This document shows, in pieces, positions 6,636 to 13,121 of a stretch of DNA of 14,245 nt. Every line of letters begins with the position of its first letter. Position 1 is the first letter of the stretch. The stretch lies in NCBI GenBank assembly GCA_900766945.1, contig CAAFXD010000308.1, positions 1 to 14,245 on the forward strand. The letters run 5' to 3'. The position numbers and the translations under genes are program-made. This DNA is from Clostridia bacterium (GTDB taxonomy: Bacteria; Bacillota; Clostridia; Oscillospirales; Acutalibacteraceae). A model generated the notes under the pieces. That model was given only the letters and a program-made list of their open reading frames with translations, ran no database searches and had not been told where the DNA came from.

Positions 6636-7625
6636 ATGCGCAAACGGATTTTACTGATTGCCACAGGCGGCACGATCGCCGCAGGCGAAACCGAAAACGG
6701 GCTTGCACCGCAGTTGCAGGCGAAGGCGCTTTTGCGCTTTGTGCCTGAAATTCAAACGCTGTGTACGGTGACTGCTATACAACTTTGTGAACTGGACAGT
6801 ACCGACCTGACGCCCGACATATGGCTTAAAATCGCCGATTGCATCGAACAAAATTACGCGCTGGTTGACGGTTTTGTCGTTACCCACGGGACAGATACCC
6901 TCGCATTCACTGCGGCGGCGCTCTCGTATTTGATACAAGAAAGCGGAAAGCCCGTGGTGCTTACAGGCGCGCAAAATCCGATAGATACAGACGGCTCCGA
7001 CGCGCCGAAAAATCTGTTAGACGCGTTTTTGTACGCTGCTTCGGGCGCGGGCGGCGTGTCGGTCGTATTCGGCGGACGGGTGATTGCGGGCACACGCGCC
7101 AAAAAACTGTATACGCGCAATGCCGCGGCATTTGCAAGCGTCAATTTTCCGTATTTCGCCGAAATTGAGGGCGGCGAAATCCAAACCGCTTTGCCACCGC
7201 AAAGCAAAACGAAGGACAATCCAAAGTTTTATCACGAATTAAACACGCGTGTTGCCGTGTTTACCTGTATACCGGGTGTTTCGGCAAAAACCTTGCTTGC
7301 CGTGGCAGAAACCTGCGACGGTTTGATTTTGGAAACCTACGGCTTGGGCGGTGTGCCCGCGTATTTGTATACCGCAGTCGAAGCAATCACAAAAAGCGGT
7401 AAAACCGTGGCGGTCGGTACGCAGGTTTTGTACGAGGGCACGGATATGTCCGTTTATGCGGTCGGCAAAAAGGCAAAAACCGATTTAGATATATTGGAGT
7501 TGCGCGATATGACCACCGAAGCCGCCGCCGCGAAACTGATGTGGATATTGCCGCAAACCGACAATCCCGCCGAAATTCGCCGCCTGTTTGAAACGCCGAC
7601 AGCTTTCGACCGCCGCGAATCGTAA
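6636..7625 (+). CDS. ansA: Type I (cytoplasmic) L-asparaginase
   Basis: A 329-residue asparaginase/GatD-like amidohydrolase converting L-asparagine to aspartate and ammonia. The nucleophile motif ATGGTIA places the catalytic Thr at T13, and VTHGTDT at 82-88 supplies the second Thr-Asp pair (T86, D87). The lysine of the triad is probably K156 or K157 in GTRAKKLYT. The length and the LVDGFVVTHGTDTLAFTAAA region fit the family. No signal peptide is present, which marks the low-affinity cytosolic type. GatD is unlikely because its extra N-terminal domain is absent and no gatE neighbour follows. AGGAG at 6621-6625 lies 10 nt before the ATG. It is the last gene of the operon; the transcript probably runs about 200 nt through two palindromic repeats to the hairpin at 7831-7867. 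Confidence 0.92.
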   Translation: MRKRILLIATGGTIAAGETENGLAPQLQAKALLRFVPEIQTLCTVTAIQLCELDSTDLTPDIWLKIADCIEQNYALVDGFVVTHGTDTLAFTAAALSYLIQESGKPVVLTGAQNPIDTDGSDAPKNLLDAFLYAASGAGGVSVVFGGRVIAGTRAKKLYTRNAAAFASVNFPYFAEIEGGEIQTALPPQSKTKDNPKFYHELNTRVAVFTCIPGVSAKTLLAVAETCDGLILETYGLGGVPAYLYTAVEAITKSGKTVAVGTQVLYEGTDMSVYAVGKKAKTDLDILELRDMTTEAAAAKLMWILPQTDNPAEIRRLFETPTAFDRRES

Positions 7626-7654
7626 ATCGTAGGTTTCCTTTACAGAGAAGCATT

Positions 7655-7674
7655 TTCCAATTTCTCGATTGGAA
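7655..7674. repeat. Short 7-bp inverted repeat downstream of asparaginase
   Basis: TTCCAAT at 7655-7661 and ATTGGAA at 7668-7674 with a 6-nt loop. It has no T-run. It lies in the asparaginase 3' untranslated region and may be only a minor RNA stem. Confidence 0.4.
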
Positions 7675-7684
7675 CTGTTATCGT

Positions 7685-7713
7685 GTAGGGAACGACCTTA
7701 GTGTCGTTCCGCG
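7685..7713. repeat. Palindromic interspersed repeat, copy A
   Basis: Starts GTAGGGAACGAC. Arms 7689-7696 and 7703-7710 pair over 8 bp with loop CTTAGT. The compensating change (GAC paired with GTC instead of GGT paired with ACC) keeps the stem relative to the other copies. The following 20 nt resemble the tail of copy D. Confidence 0.75.
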
Positions 7714-7767
7714 AAATTACATCAAACCTTACGGGGCGGTCGCGCAATGATCCAACGCACGCAATCG

Positions 7768-7803
7768 ATTTTATGCGTAGGGAACGGTCGTACCGTTCTG
7801 CAA
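7768..7803. repeat. Palindromic interspersed repeat, copy B
   Basis: A 36-nt unit that matches copy C (11244-11279) at 34 of 36 positions in the same orientation. The core stem is GAACGGT at 7782-7788 with ACCGTTC at 7792-7798. It lies upstream of the terminator shared by the asparaginase and regulator genes. Confidence 0.8.
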
Positions 7804-7830
7804 GTGTACCCACCGAAAAACGGATACAGA

Positions 7831-7867
7831 AACAGCCGAGAATGTTTTGACATTCTCGGCTGTTTTT
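7831..7867. terminator. Terminator between convergent asparaginase operon and regulator gene
   Basis: Arms 7831-7845 and 7850-7864 pair perfectly over 15 bp around TTTG, followed by five T residues at 7863-7867 on the plus strand. The T-run overlaps the complement of the regulator's stop codon (7866-7868). On the minus strand the hairpin follows that stop immediately but has only TCTGT after it, so it is strong for the plus-strand operon and possibly weaker for the regulator. Confidence 0.85.
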
Positions 7868-9596
7868 ATCCCTCTGTCACGGGCGGAATAAAGTTTTCAA
7901 TCGCTTTACGCAACTTGGGGTGATGAATGACAAAGTGAATGGCGGGGGATTTCCCTTTTGAAACCATAGCCCATTTTCCCTCGTGCATGTTGATTTGCAG
8001 ATTGCGGAATGTATACGAAGCGGTTTGATTGAAGTTGTAATTCGGATGGCTTTCGGCAAACTGTTTCGTTTGCTGTAAATGTTCTTGATACTCTTCGTAT
8101 GTATAGAAAATATCTTGCTCATAAAACATGCCGGAAAGGGAAAGCGTCATCGGATAGTCGGCAAATTCCGCTTCGGAAAGACAGGCAACTTCGTCCGTAA
8201 CAGTTTCGGTTTTCAGAATTTCCTCAACGGTCTGTCGGCACGCATCGGCATAGGCGAGTATGGCAAGTTTATCGGCTTCGGCAAGCCCTTTGCGCGTTAG
8301 AAACTGCTGTAAATACTGCCTGTCCATCGTATACAGCGGTAATGTGGATAAAATGCTTCTCCGCTTGCCGGGCGTATGCGCGTCGGCAAGCAGAAAGGCT
8401 TTGAATTCCTGTATATCCTCCACGCGGTAAATGTGCATCAGCGGGTGTGCATTTTGCAACAGTTCTTCGGCGCGCTTGCGGTAATAGGCAACTTCGTCTT
8501 TGTTTTTGGTCAAATAATACTTGCCGTCACTGTGAAAGCCGGCGATTGCCTCTCCGGAGAGCGCCGCCGTACCGGATACCTTCAAAAAGTGCAGAAAAAC
8601 ATTGTTTTGCACATCTTTGAGATAATACGGCGAAATCTGCCCCGTCATATACATCGGGATCCAACTTTCCAAGCCCAGCATCATATCTTCAAAGGAACGG
8701 TCTAAATTATGGATTTGGTGAAGATGCAATCCCTTTTTCAGCATCATTGCCATGCCGAACATCCACTTTTTCGGAAATTCGGCGTCTTTCGCCATTTCCG
8801 CCATCGGCATATCGCTGTACATAATGACCGGCGCCATGGATTTGGAGAGAACGGTGGCTTTCAAAAAGTCCAACTCACTGTCCATCATCTCTTTTAATCC
8901 GAAGTAGGTTTTCGAGGTCGGCAGTTGAAACGGGAAAGAGGGGACTTTCATCTCATCAAAATGAATGGCTTTGATGAATTCATTCAAATCAAACGAATTC
9001 AGTTTGGTTAAGAATTTGGAGATGTCGTCCTGCGGACGGCTTTTGCCCGCCAGCAGCCAATTTTGCAGTTTTTCACAGCATTGCGCGCTGTCGGACAGGG
9101 CTTCCGCAGGACAGTCCAACAACTTTGCCAAAACGGCTTTGTCGGCGGTACTTGCCATTTCTCTCGAAACATATCCGGCAACCGCCGCGGCAAACTGTAC
9201 GGGATCTGCGGGCTTGCGTGTGCCGTTGCGAATGCGAAAAACGGTTGAAACATCATAATTTGTGTAGCGGCAGAGCTTTGTAATGTTCATATTCAGCACA
9301 GCAATCAAGGCATTGAAGTTTTGCCGTAGCAACTCTCTGTCGGCGGTAATCATATCGTCACAGGCTTGAAACGCCGCGACAACCGATGCTTTTGTCATGT
9401 CCTTTTGCTTTTGTTTTGCAAGGGCAACAATCGCGTCGCAAAGATTTTCAAAACTTTCCGAATGGATACTCGGAACACGCTCGCCGGAATGGTAACGGCT
9501 GAGCGTCGCGGCGGAAAGCCCCGAAACCGCACTGACTTCTTTTGCGGAGCAATCCAGCGTGACCATATACTGATTCAGTTTCTCACGAAAAAGCAT
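7866..9596 (-). CDS. Large transcriptional regulator with two XRE-like HTH segments, function unknown
   Basis: A 576-residue cytosolic protein. Residues about 17-43 (AKEVSAVSGLSAATLSRYHSG then ERVPS) form an XRE/Cro-type helix-turn-helix. A second, similar segment appears at about 105-130 (ITKLCRYTNYDVSTVFRIRN then GTRKP). The remaining roughly 430 residues match no domain I can name; they contain aromatic- and methionine-rich stretches (255-315), a DRQYLQQFL region near 425-433 and a C-terminus ending in HFVIHHPKLRKAIENF. From memory, similar uncharacterised regulators occur in Clostridia, but no ligand or target is known to me. GGAGG (9603-9607, minus strand) lies 6 nt before the ATG. It is divergent from the dockerin-protein gene across 152 bp holding operator-like repeats, so that gene and its own promoter are likely targets. 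Confidence 0.75.
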   Translation of the reverse strand: MLFREKLNQYMVTLDCSAKEVSAVSGLSAATLSRYHSGERVPSIHSESFENLCDAIVALAKQKQKDMTKASVVAAFQACDDMITADRELLRQNFNALIAVLNMNITKLCRYTNYDVSTVFRIRNGTRKPADPVQFAAAVAGYVSREMASTADKAVLAKLLDCPAEALSDSAQCCEKLQNWLLAGKSRPQDDISKFLTKLNSFDLNEFIKAIHFDEMKVPSFPFQLPTSKTYFGLKEMMDSELDFLKATVLSKSMAPVIMYSDMPMAEMAKDAEFPKKWMFGMAMMLKKGLHLHQIHNLDRSFEDMMLGLESWIPMYMTGQISPYYLKDVQNNVFLHFLKVSGTAALSGEAIAGFHSDGKYYLTKNKDEVAYYRKRAEELLQNAHPLMHIYRVEDIQEFKAFLLADAHTPGKRRSILSTLPLYTMDRQYLQQFLTRKGLAEADKLAILAYADACRQTVEEILKTETVTDEVACLSEAEFADYPMTLSLSGMFYEQDIFYTYEEYQEHLQQTKQFAESHPNYNFNQTASYTFRNLQINMHEGKWAMVSKGKSPAIHFVIHHPKLRKAIENFIPPVTEG

Positions 9597-9618
9597 AATA
9601 CGCCTCCAACCGATGGTA

Positions 9619-9639
9619 TGTTGCTTATATAGTACAACA
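9619..9639. promoter_or_regulatory. Operator-like inverted repeat on the regulator's putative -10
   Basis: TGTTG at 9619-9623 and CAACA at 9635-9639 with an 11-bp AT-rich centre. On the minus strand the centre contains TACTAT/TATAAG, the best -10 candidates for the regulator gene; the matching -35 is poor (TTTCTT). A protein bound here would block that promoter, which fits autoregulation by an XRE protein. This is inferred from position only. Confidence 0.35.
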
Positions 9640-9660
9640 AAATAGCAAAAAAAGAAAGTA

Positions 9661-9693
9661 ATTTCCGAATTGGCACAGGGCTATTTCGGAAAT
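9661..9693. promoter_or_regulatory. Two near-palindromic 11-bp boxes, candidate operators
   Basis: ATTTCCGAATT at 9661-9671 and ATTTCGGAAAT at 9683-9693. The second is a full palindrome apart from its centre base, and the first is its reverse complement with one change. Their starts are 22 bp apart, close to two helical turns, so bound proteins would lie on the same DNA face. They sit midway between the divergent regulator and dockerin-protein genes, just upstream of the latter's -35 region. Confidence 0.5.
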
Positions 9694-9697
9694 AAAT

Positions 9698-9727
9698 CTG
9701 CAAAAAATAAACGAAATATTATATAAT
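9698..9727 (+). promoter_or_regulatory. Promoter of the dockerin-protein gene, weak -35
   Basis: A perfect TATAAT at 9722-9727 is followed by AAGGAGG at 9736-9742 and the ATG at 9749. The -35 at the right distance is poor (CTGCAA at 9698-9703, 18-nt spacer). A good -10 with a poor -35, and paired boxes just upstream, fits activator-dependent transcription. Confidence 0.55.
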
Positions 9728-9748
9728 CAGGGCAAAAGGAGGATTTTT

Positions 9749-11242
9749 ATGAAAAAGATAATCGCAATGCTTTTATCCGTTGTGCTTCTGCTTTCCGCAA
9801 TCCCGATTTTCGCGTTTGCCGAAAACGGCCCGATGGGCGCGTGGGAATCCCCTTGGGGCGATTTGTTTTATTTGGCTTATATCACGTTTTATGAAACAGA
9901 TGAAACCGGAGAAATGATTTGGGATTCGGAAAATTCTACGTTTGTGCACCATGAGGTTTTTAGAGATGATACGGTCTATAATACGCCGGGCGAACAACTT
10001 GAATGCGGCGGATATCCAGGTATGGAAGGTGCGGTGTATGACAGAGAGACAAATACCCTGACCATCACCGACCTTGCCGCAGAAAATATGCTTTTAGAAG
10101 CGAATGTGATGGGTGACGACTTTACCCTAAATGTCGTGGGGAATTGCACTGTTGGGCAAATTCTTGTATATGGCGACGGCTACGGTGGGTCTTTGCATAT
10201 TACGGGTGACGGCACATTGACCGTCAACCCGAACAGAATATTTGAAAACGCTATCCGCTTGCATGCAGAGCAGTCCGATTCCGCCCTGACTTTCGGCAGA
10301 GATGTCACGGTGAATTTGTATGCAACAGAGGATGTTGCCATGATAATTATGACAGCCCGCGACACGGCGGATACTGCATTTACCTTTGCGAACGGTGCCA
10401 AACCGACGGTGACGAAAGCCCAAGCGTCATATGAGCATTACCATTTTATAACAGGCTATGAACTGGAAGATCCGAATGATTCAAGTACATCTTGGCGTTC
10501 CTCTTCTGTCATAAAAGTCGTTTGCAATGAGGACCCGGACGGCATTTACGGTGCGATTGAACGCTGGCGTGTCAATGATGACGGCACATTGGGCGATGAT
10601 TATTACGGTATTATGAAGTTGAATTATGTCGAAAAGTATGATGCCTATTTTAAGGATACTGCATATGGCGAAGCCTACGGAGATTCATTTGGCGAAATTG
10701 AAATGACGCCCGAGGAATTAGACGCATCTTCTTTTTCAATCGTTTACGACGACGATACGGGAGAGGAAGTAAGAATCGACAATGCTTATACATACCCTTT
10801 TTCTGAAATGTTGTATATGGATGCCGACGGAAACCGGTACTGCGTTATTTCCTCTTGGAGTACCGGGGAGAAAACGCAATATGCGGTTACGATGGAACAA
10901 ATCGGGGATACGACAGATTATATCTTCGTGCGTGACCCGTCGGTTGATGTTTCTACCCTGACGCCGGACTATGATGTGATCGTGTATGACGACTTGTTTG
11001 ACTATGTCTTGACCGGCACACAATTTCAGTATGTGCCGAAAACCGTTGAAGATGTCGGCGATGTAAGCGGCGACGGCAAAATCAACGCCGTAGATGCGCG
11101 TTGGGTGTTACAGGCGGCATCGGGTGCGCGTACCCTGACCGAAGCACAAAAAGCCGCGGCAGATGTCAACGGCGACGGCAAAATCAACGCGGTGGATGCC
11201 CGCTGGATTTTGCAGATTGCCTCCGGCGCAAGAGTGCTGTAA
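9749..11242 (+). CDS. Secreted protein with C-terminal type I dockerin domain
   Basis: A 497-residue exported protein. Residues 1-24 are a clear Sec signal peptide (lysines, a hydrophobic core, then FAFA before ENG). Residues about 85-220 carry short beta-rich motifs such as NTLTITDL, FTLNVVGNCTV, SLHITGDGTLTV and ALTFGRDVTVNL, resembling the beta-helix-like repeats of secreted carbohydrate-binding proteins. Residues 220-430 match no family I know. The dockerin spans 437-497 with two calcium loops: D438, S440, D442, N446, D449 and D472, N474, D476, N480, D483. Both loops read GDGKINAVDARW, so the cohesin-facing residues are the same in each. No cohesin, scaffoldin or catalytic domain is visible. 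The partner may be a surface scaffold encoded elsewhere. A strong AAGGAGG site sets the start. The divergent regulator probably controls it. Confidence 0.85.
   Translation: MKKIIAMLLSVVLLLSAIPIFAFAENGPMGAWESPWGDLFYLAYITFYETDETGEMIWDSENSTFVHHEVFRDDTVYNTPGEQLECGGYPGMEGAVYDRETNTLTITDLAAENMLLEANVMGDDFTLNVVGNCTVGQILVYGDGYGGSLHITGDGTLTVNPNRIFENAIRLHAEQSDSALTFGRDVTVNLYATEDVAMIIMTARDTADTAFTFANGAKPTVTKAQASYEHYHFITGYELEDPNDSSTSWRSSSVIKVVCNEDPDGIYGAIERWRVNDDGTLGDDYYGIMKLNYVEKYDAYFKDTAYGEAYGDSFGEIEMTPEELDASSFSIVYDDDTGEEVRIDNAYTYPFSEMLYMDADGNRYCVISSWSTGEKTQYAVTMEQIGDTTDYIFVRDPSVDVSTLTPDYDVIVYDDLFDYVLTGTQFQYVPKTVEDVGDVSGDGKINAVDARWVLQAASGARTLTEAQKAAADVNGDGKINAVDARWILQIASGARVL
11069..11190 (+). repeat. Duplicated dockerin calcium-loop DNA
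   Basis: A 20-nt stretch is identical at 11069-11088 and 11171-11190, 102 bp apart in frame, encoding the two Ca-binding loops. Identity at synonymous positions points to recent duplication, gene conversion or strong codon preference within the dockerin. Confidence 0.7.
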
Positions 11243-11243
11243 A

Positions 11244-11279
11244 TTTTATGCGTAGGGAACAGTCGTACCGTTCCGCAAA
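11244..11279. repeat. Palindromic interspersed repeat, copy C
   Basis: Same orientation and 34 of 36 bases identical to copy B at 7768-7803. It begins 1 nt after the stop codon of the dockerin-protein gene. One stem position is an A-C mismatch (CAGT paired with ACCG). Confidence 0.8.
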
Positions 11280-11290
11280 AACACAGTAAT

Positions 11291-11387
11291 CCCTGTTTTG
11301 CAGACAGTTCGCCTAATGCACACAAGGTAGGGAACGGTCTTGACCGTTCCGCAAAATTACCGCAAACCCTGTTTTGCAGACAGTTCG
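11291..11387. repeat. 21-bp direct repeats, tails of repeat units C and D
   Basis: Bases 11291-11311 and 11367-11387 are identical (start CCCTGTTTTGCAG). Each lies about 15-20 nt after a palindromic core, so core plus tail makes a composite unit of about 62 bp, repeated with a 76-bp period. Confidence 0.75.
11326..11360. repeat. Palindromic interspersed repeat, copy D
   Basis: Core arms GGAACGGTC at 11331-11339 and GACCGTTCC at 11342-11350 are perfect over 9 bp. It is the best-preserved palindrome of the four copies and could serve as the consensus. Confidence 0.8.
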
Positions 11388-11402
11388 GTTAATAAATAAT
11401 TT

Positions 11403-11438
11403 CCCCCGCAGATGTGTGTGTTTACACATCTGCGGGGG
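11403..11438. terminator. Bidirectional terminator between dockerin-protein and M20 genes
   Basis: Arms 11403-11417 and 11424-11438 pair perfectly over 15 bp, with five C-G pairs at the base and loop GTGTTT. It lies between two convergent genes (stops at 11242 and 11456). T-runs are poor on both sides (TTCCTG on plus; AAATTATTTATT on minus), so release may be better on the minus strand. Confidence 0.7.
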
Positions 11439-11455
11439 TTCCTGTATCTGCGGAT

Positions 11456-12895
11456 TTAAACCGTATAGTTTTTCAAAAAGTGTTTATAAAATGCCACGCA
11501 ATCCGCCACGGCGTCCAAATCAAGGTTTTCATTCTCTGCGTGAACCGATGCCAACTGCTGTGCGGACAGGCGAATGGGTGCAAATCGCAAAACGCAGTCG
11601 CAAACATCAGTAAGTGTCCGTGCGTCCGTACCCGCCGGCAAAATAAAGGGGGAGGCAGGGTACTGCGGGAACACTTCGCCGATGCATTGCATGGCGTAGG
11701 CAAACGGGGCTTTCGTCATATCGGCAGGGCCGTGATATTCGGAAGTCTCGTCCACTTCGACTTCAATTTCGTATTTTGCCGCAACGGCTTTGAACGCCTC
11801 TAAATCCTTTTGGAAATCCGCTTCATCCACGGGGCGTAAAAACGCGCGTGCCGTGCAGATTTTCTCTTCGGAACTGCCCTCAATTTTGTTAAAGGTGCAA
11901 GTTGTGCCGATTAGTCCGCCTGCCTGCGGGTTGATTTTCGGCATCACGGCTTTCAAAAGCGGCGCAAACAGCCAAAGGTTAGAGAATAACAGCTTCATTG
12001 CAAAGCCCGAATAGGGGGCGAGATGCTGAAACATTGCCGTAACCTGCGGATTTATGCGGCGGATAAAAATATTCTTTTCAGTGACTTCCTGTATAAACGC
12101 CGTCATACGCTCAACGGGATTTTTCGTTGCGGCGGCAGTAAGACTTGCATGAGCATTTGCGGCTTTCGCTGTGCAGTTTAAATAATATCTGCCCTTTTCG
12201 TGCACGGCGACCATCGCGCATTTGTCACAGTGCATACCACCCAGCGGCGGCTCAATCACCGCGCCGCCCTCGTCTAAAATCACATCAAAACGAATGTTGT
12301 TTTCCTTAAAATATTCGTTTGCGGTGGGAATACCGTCACCGCCCAACTCCTCATTGTGGGAAGAACCGATATACACATTGCAGGGCGGCTCGTAGCCCTC
12401 GCTAAGGAGTTCTTCTAACGCCGAAAATTCCGCAAACAAGGGCGTTTTGGTATCCACCGTGCCCCGTCCCCAAATTTTGCCGTCTGCAAATTCGCCCGAA
12501 AACCCGTCGTGTTCCCATTCACCGCTGACCGCCACCACATCGTGGTGCGACATCAGCATAATGTTGTGGGTTTTATCCTTCCCCTCTAACTTATAGATCC
12601 AGCAGTCATCGGAAAAGGTCATTTTTTCAGCGCGTTCGTGCACGAGCGGGAACAATTCCTGCATCACAGCACGCAGTTTTTGAAATTCCGTGTCCTCGTA
12701 ACTGCCCTTTACCGATACGGTCTTGCATTGTATCATTTTGCGAAGCCGCAGGGCATAATTTTCAATTTCCGCTTCGGTGTGCGTTGATTTTGCCTCTGTC
12801 AGTTTGCGTGCCTTTTTCGATACGGCAAAGGTATTGCCCAAAAGCACCAAAATGAGAACGGCAAGCAACGCAAGAACAACATATAACACAATCAT
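11456..12895 (-). CDS. Membrane-anchored M20 family metallopeptidase (carboxypeptidase S-like)
   Basis: A 479-residue zinc-dependent peptidase or amidohydrolase. One hydrophobic N-terminal helix (residues about 3-20) followed by a lysine/arginine-rich stretch suggests a membrane anchor; with positive charge after the helix, the catalytic part may face the cytoplasm. M20 landmarks are all present: H117 and D119 in SHHDVV, bridging D148 in GRGTVDTK, catalytic E182 and ligand E183 in SHNEELGG, D208 in DEGG, and H452 in SVHAENE near the C-terminus. The lid/dimerisation insert occupies about 230-350. The layout resembles carboxypeptidase S and PM20D1-type enzymes; the substrate (dipeptide, N-acyl amino acid) is not decided. 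AAGGAG (12904-12909, minus strand) lies 8 nt before the ATG. It is divergent from the GH2 gene, with a predicted leader of about 118 nt carrying the 12991-13009 palindrome. Confidence 0.9.
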   Translation of the reverse strand: MIVLYVVLALLAVLILVLLGNTFAVSKKARKLTEAKSTHTEAEIENYALRLRKMIQCKTVSVKGSYEDTEFQKLRAVMQELFPLVHERAEKMTFSDDCWIYKLEGKDKTHNIMLMSHHDVVAVSGEWEHDGFSGEFADGKIWGRGTVDTKTPLFAEFSALEELLSEGYEPPCNVYIGSSHNEELGGDGIPTANEYFKENNIRFDVILDEGGAVIEPPLGGMHCDKCAMVAVHEKGRYYLNCTAKAANAHASLTAAATKNPVERMTAFIQEVTEKNIFIRRINPQVTAMFQHLAPYSGFAMKLLFSNLWLFAPLLKAVMPKINPQAGGLIGTTCTFNKIEGSSEEKICTARAFLRPVDEADFQKDLEAFKAVAAKYEIEVEVDETSEYHGPADMTKAPFAYAMQCIGEVFPQYPASPFILPAGTDARTLTDVCDCVLRFAPIRLSAQQLASVHAENENLDLDAVADCVAFYKHFLKNYTV

Positions 12896-12990
12896 TTTGT
12901 CTTCTCCTTCTTTGTTGCACGAATGACGGTGCCCATGACCGTTTTTTCGGAATCTTTTTCATTTTGTTTTGCCAAAACACAATAATAGTA

Positions 12991-13009
12991 CCCGATACAG
13001 CGTATCGGG
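12991..13009. promoter_or_regulatory. Perfect 8+3+8 palindrome, candidate operator
   Basis: CCCGATAC at 12991-12998 and GTATCGGG at 13002-13009 flank AGC. It falls about +4 to +22 relative to the predicted minus-strand transcript start, the usual place for a repressor to block transcription of the M20 gene. As RNA it could form a short leader stem. It is about 50 bp from the GH2 promoter, so it could affect both genes only through looping or a longer complex. Confidence 0.5.
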
Positions 13010-13019
13010 AGACTGCTTT

Positions 13020-13048
13020 ATTCTATCATATTTGCCGCATATCGTCAA
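13020..13048 (-). promoter_or_regulatory. Promoter of the M20 peptidase gene
   Basis: On the minus strand, TTGACG (complement of 13043-13048), a 17-nt spacer and TAGAAT (complement of 13020-13025). The predicted start is near 13013. Both hexamers match the sigma-A consensus at 5 of 6 positions. Confidence 0.7.
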
Positions 13049-13060
13049 CCGCTGTGCGAT

Positions 13061-13089
13061 TTGACAATCCCTGTGCTTTACGATACTAT
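13061..13089 (+). promoter_or_regulatory. Promoter of the GH2 gene
   Basis: TTGACA at 13061-13066, a 17-nt spacer and TACTAT at 13084-13089, with a predicted start near 13096. Its -35 lies only 12 bp from the -35 of the divergent M20 promoter, so the two polymerase sites are back to back. Confidence 0.75.
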
Positions 13090-13121
13090 ATAGACATCCT
13101 ATAAACGGAGAGAGAAAAACG

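Noticed and set aside
7685..7803. Copies A and B as the start of a CRISPR array
   Set aside because: The units are self-palindromic, vary in sequence, are unevenly spaced, and there are only two at this site with no cas genes.
11374..11803. Short plus-strand open frames after the dockerin gene
   Set aside because: They cover the terminator and the antisense strand of the M20 gene, with no ribosome binding site or domain.
12926..12941. ACGGT/ACCGT hairpin followed by six T residues on the plus strand
   Set aside because: The stem is only 5 bp, and the T-run faces away from the M20 transcript that crosses it. No plus-strand transcript needs to end there.
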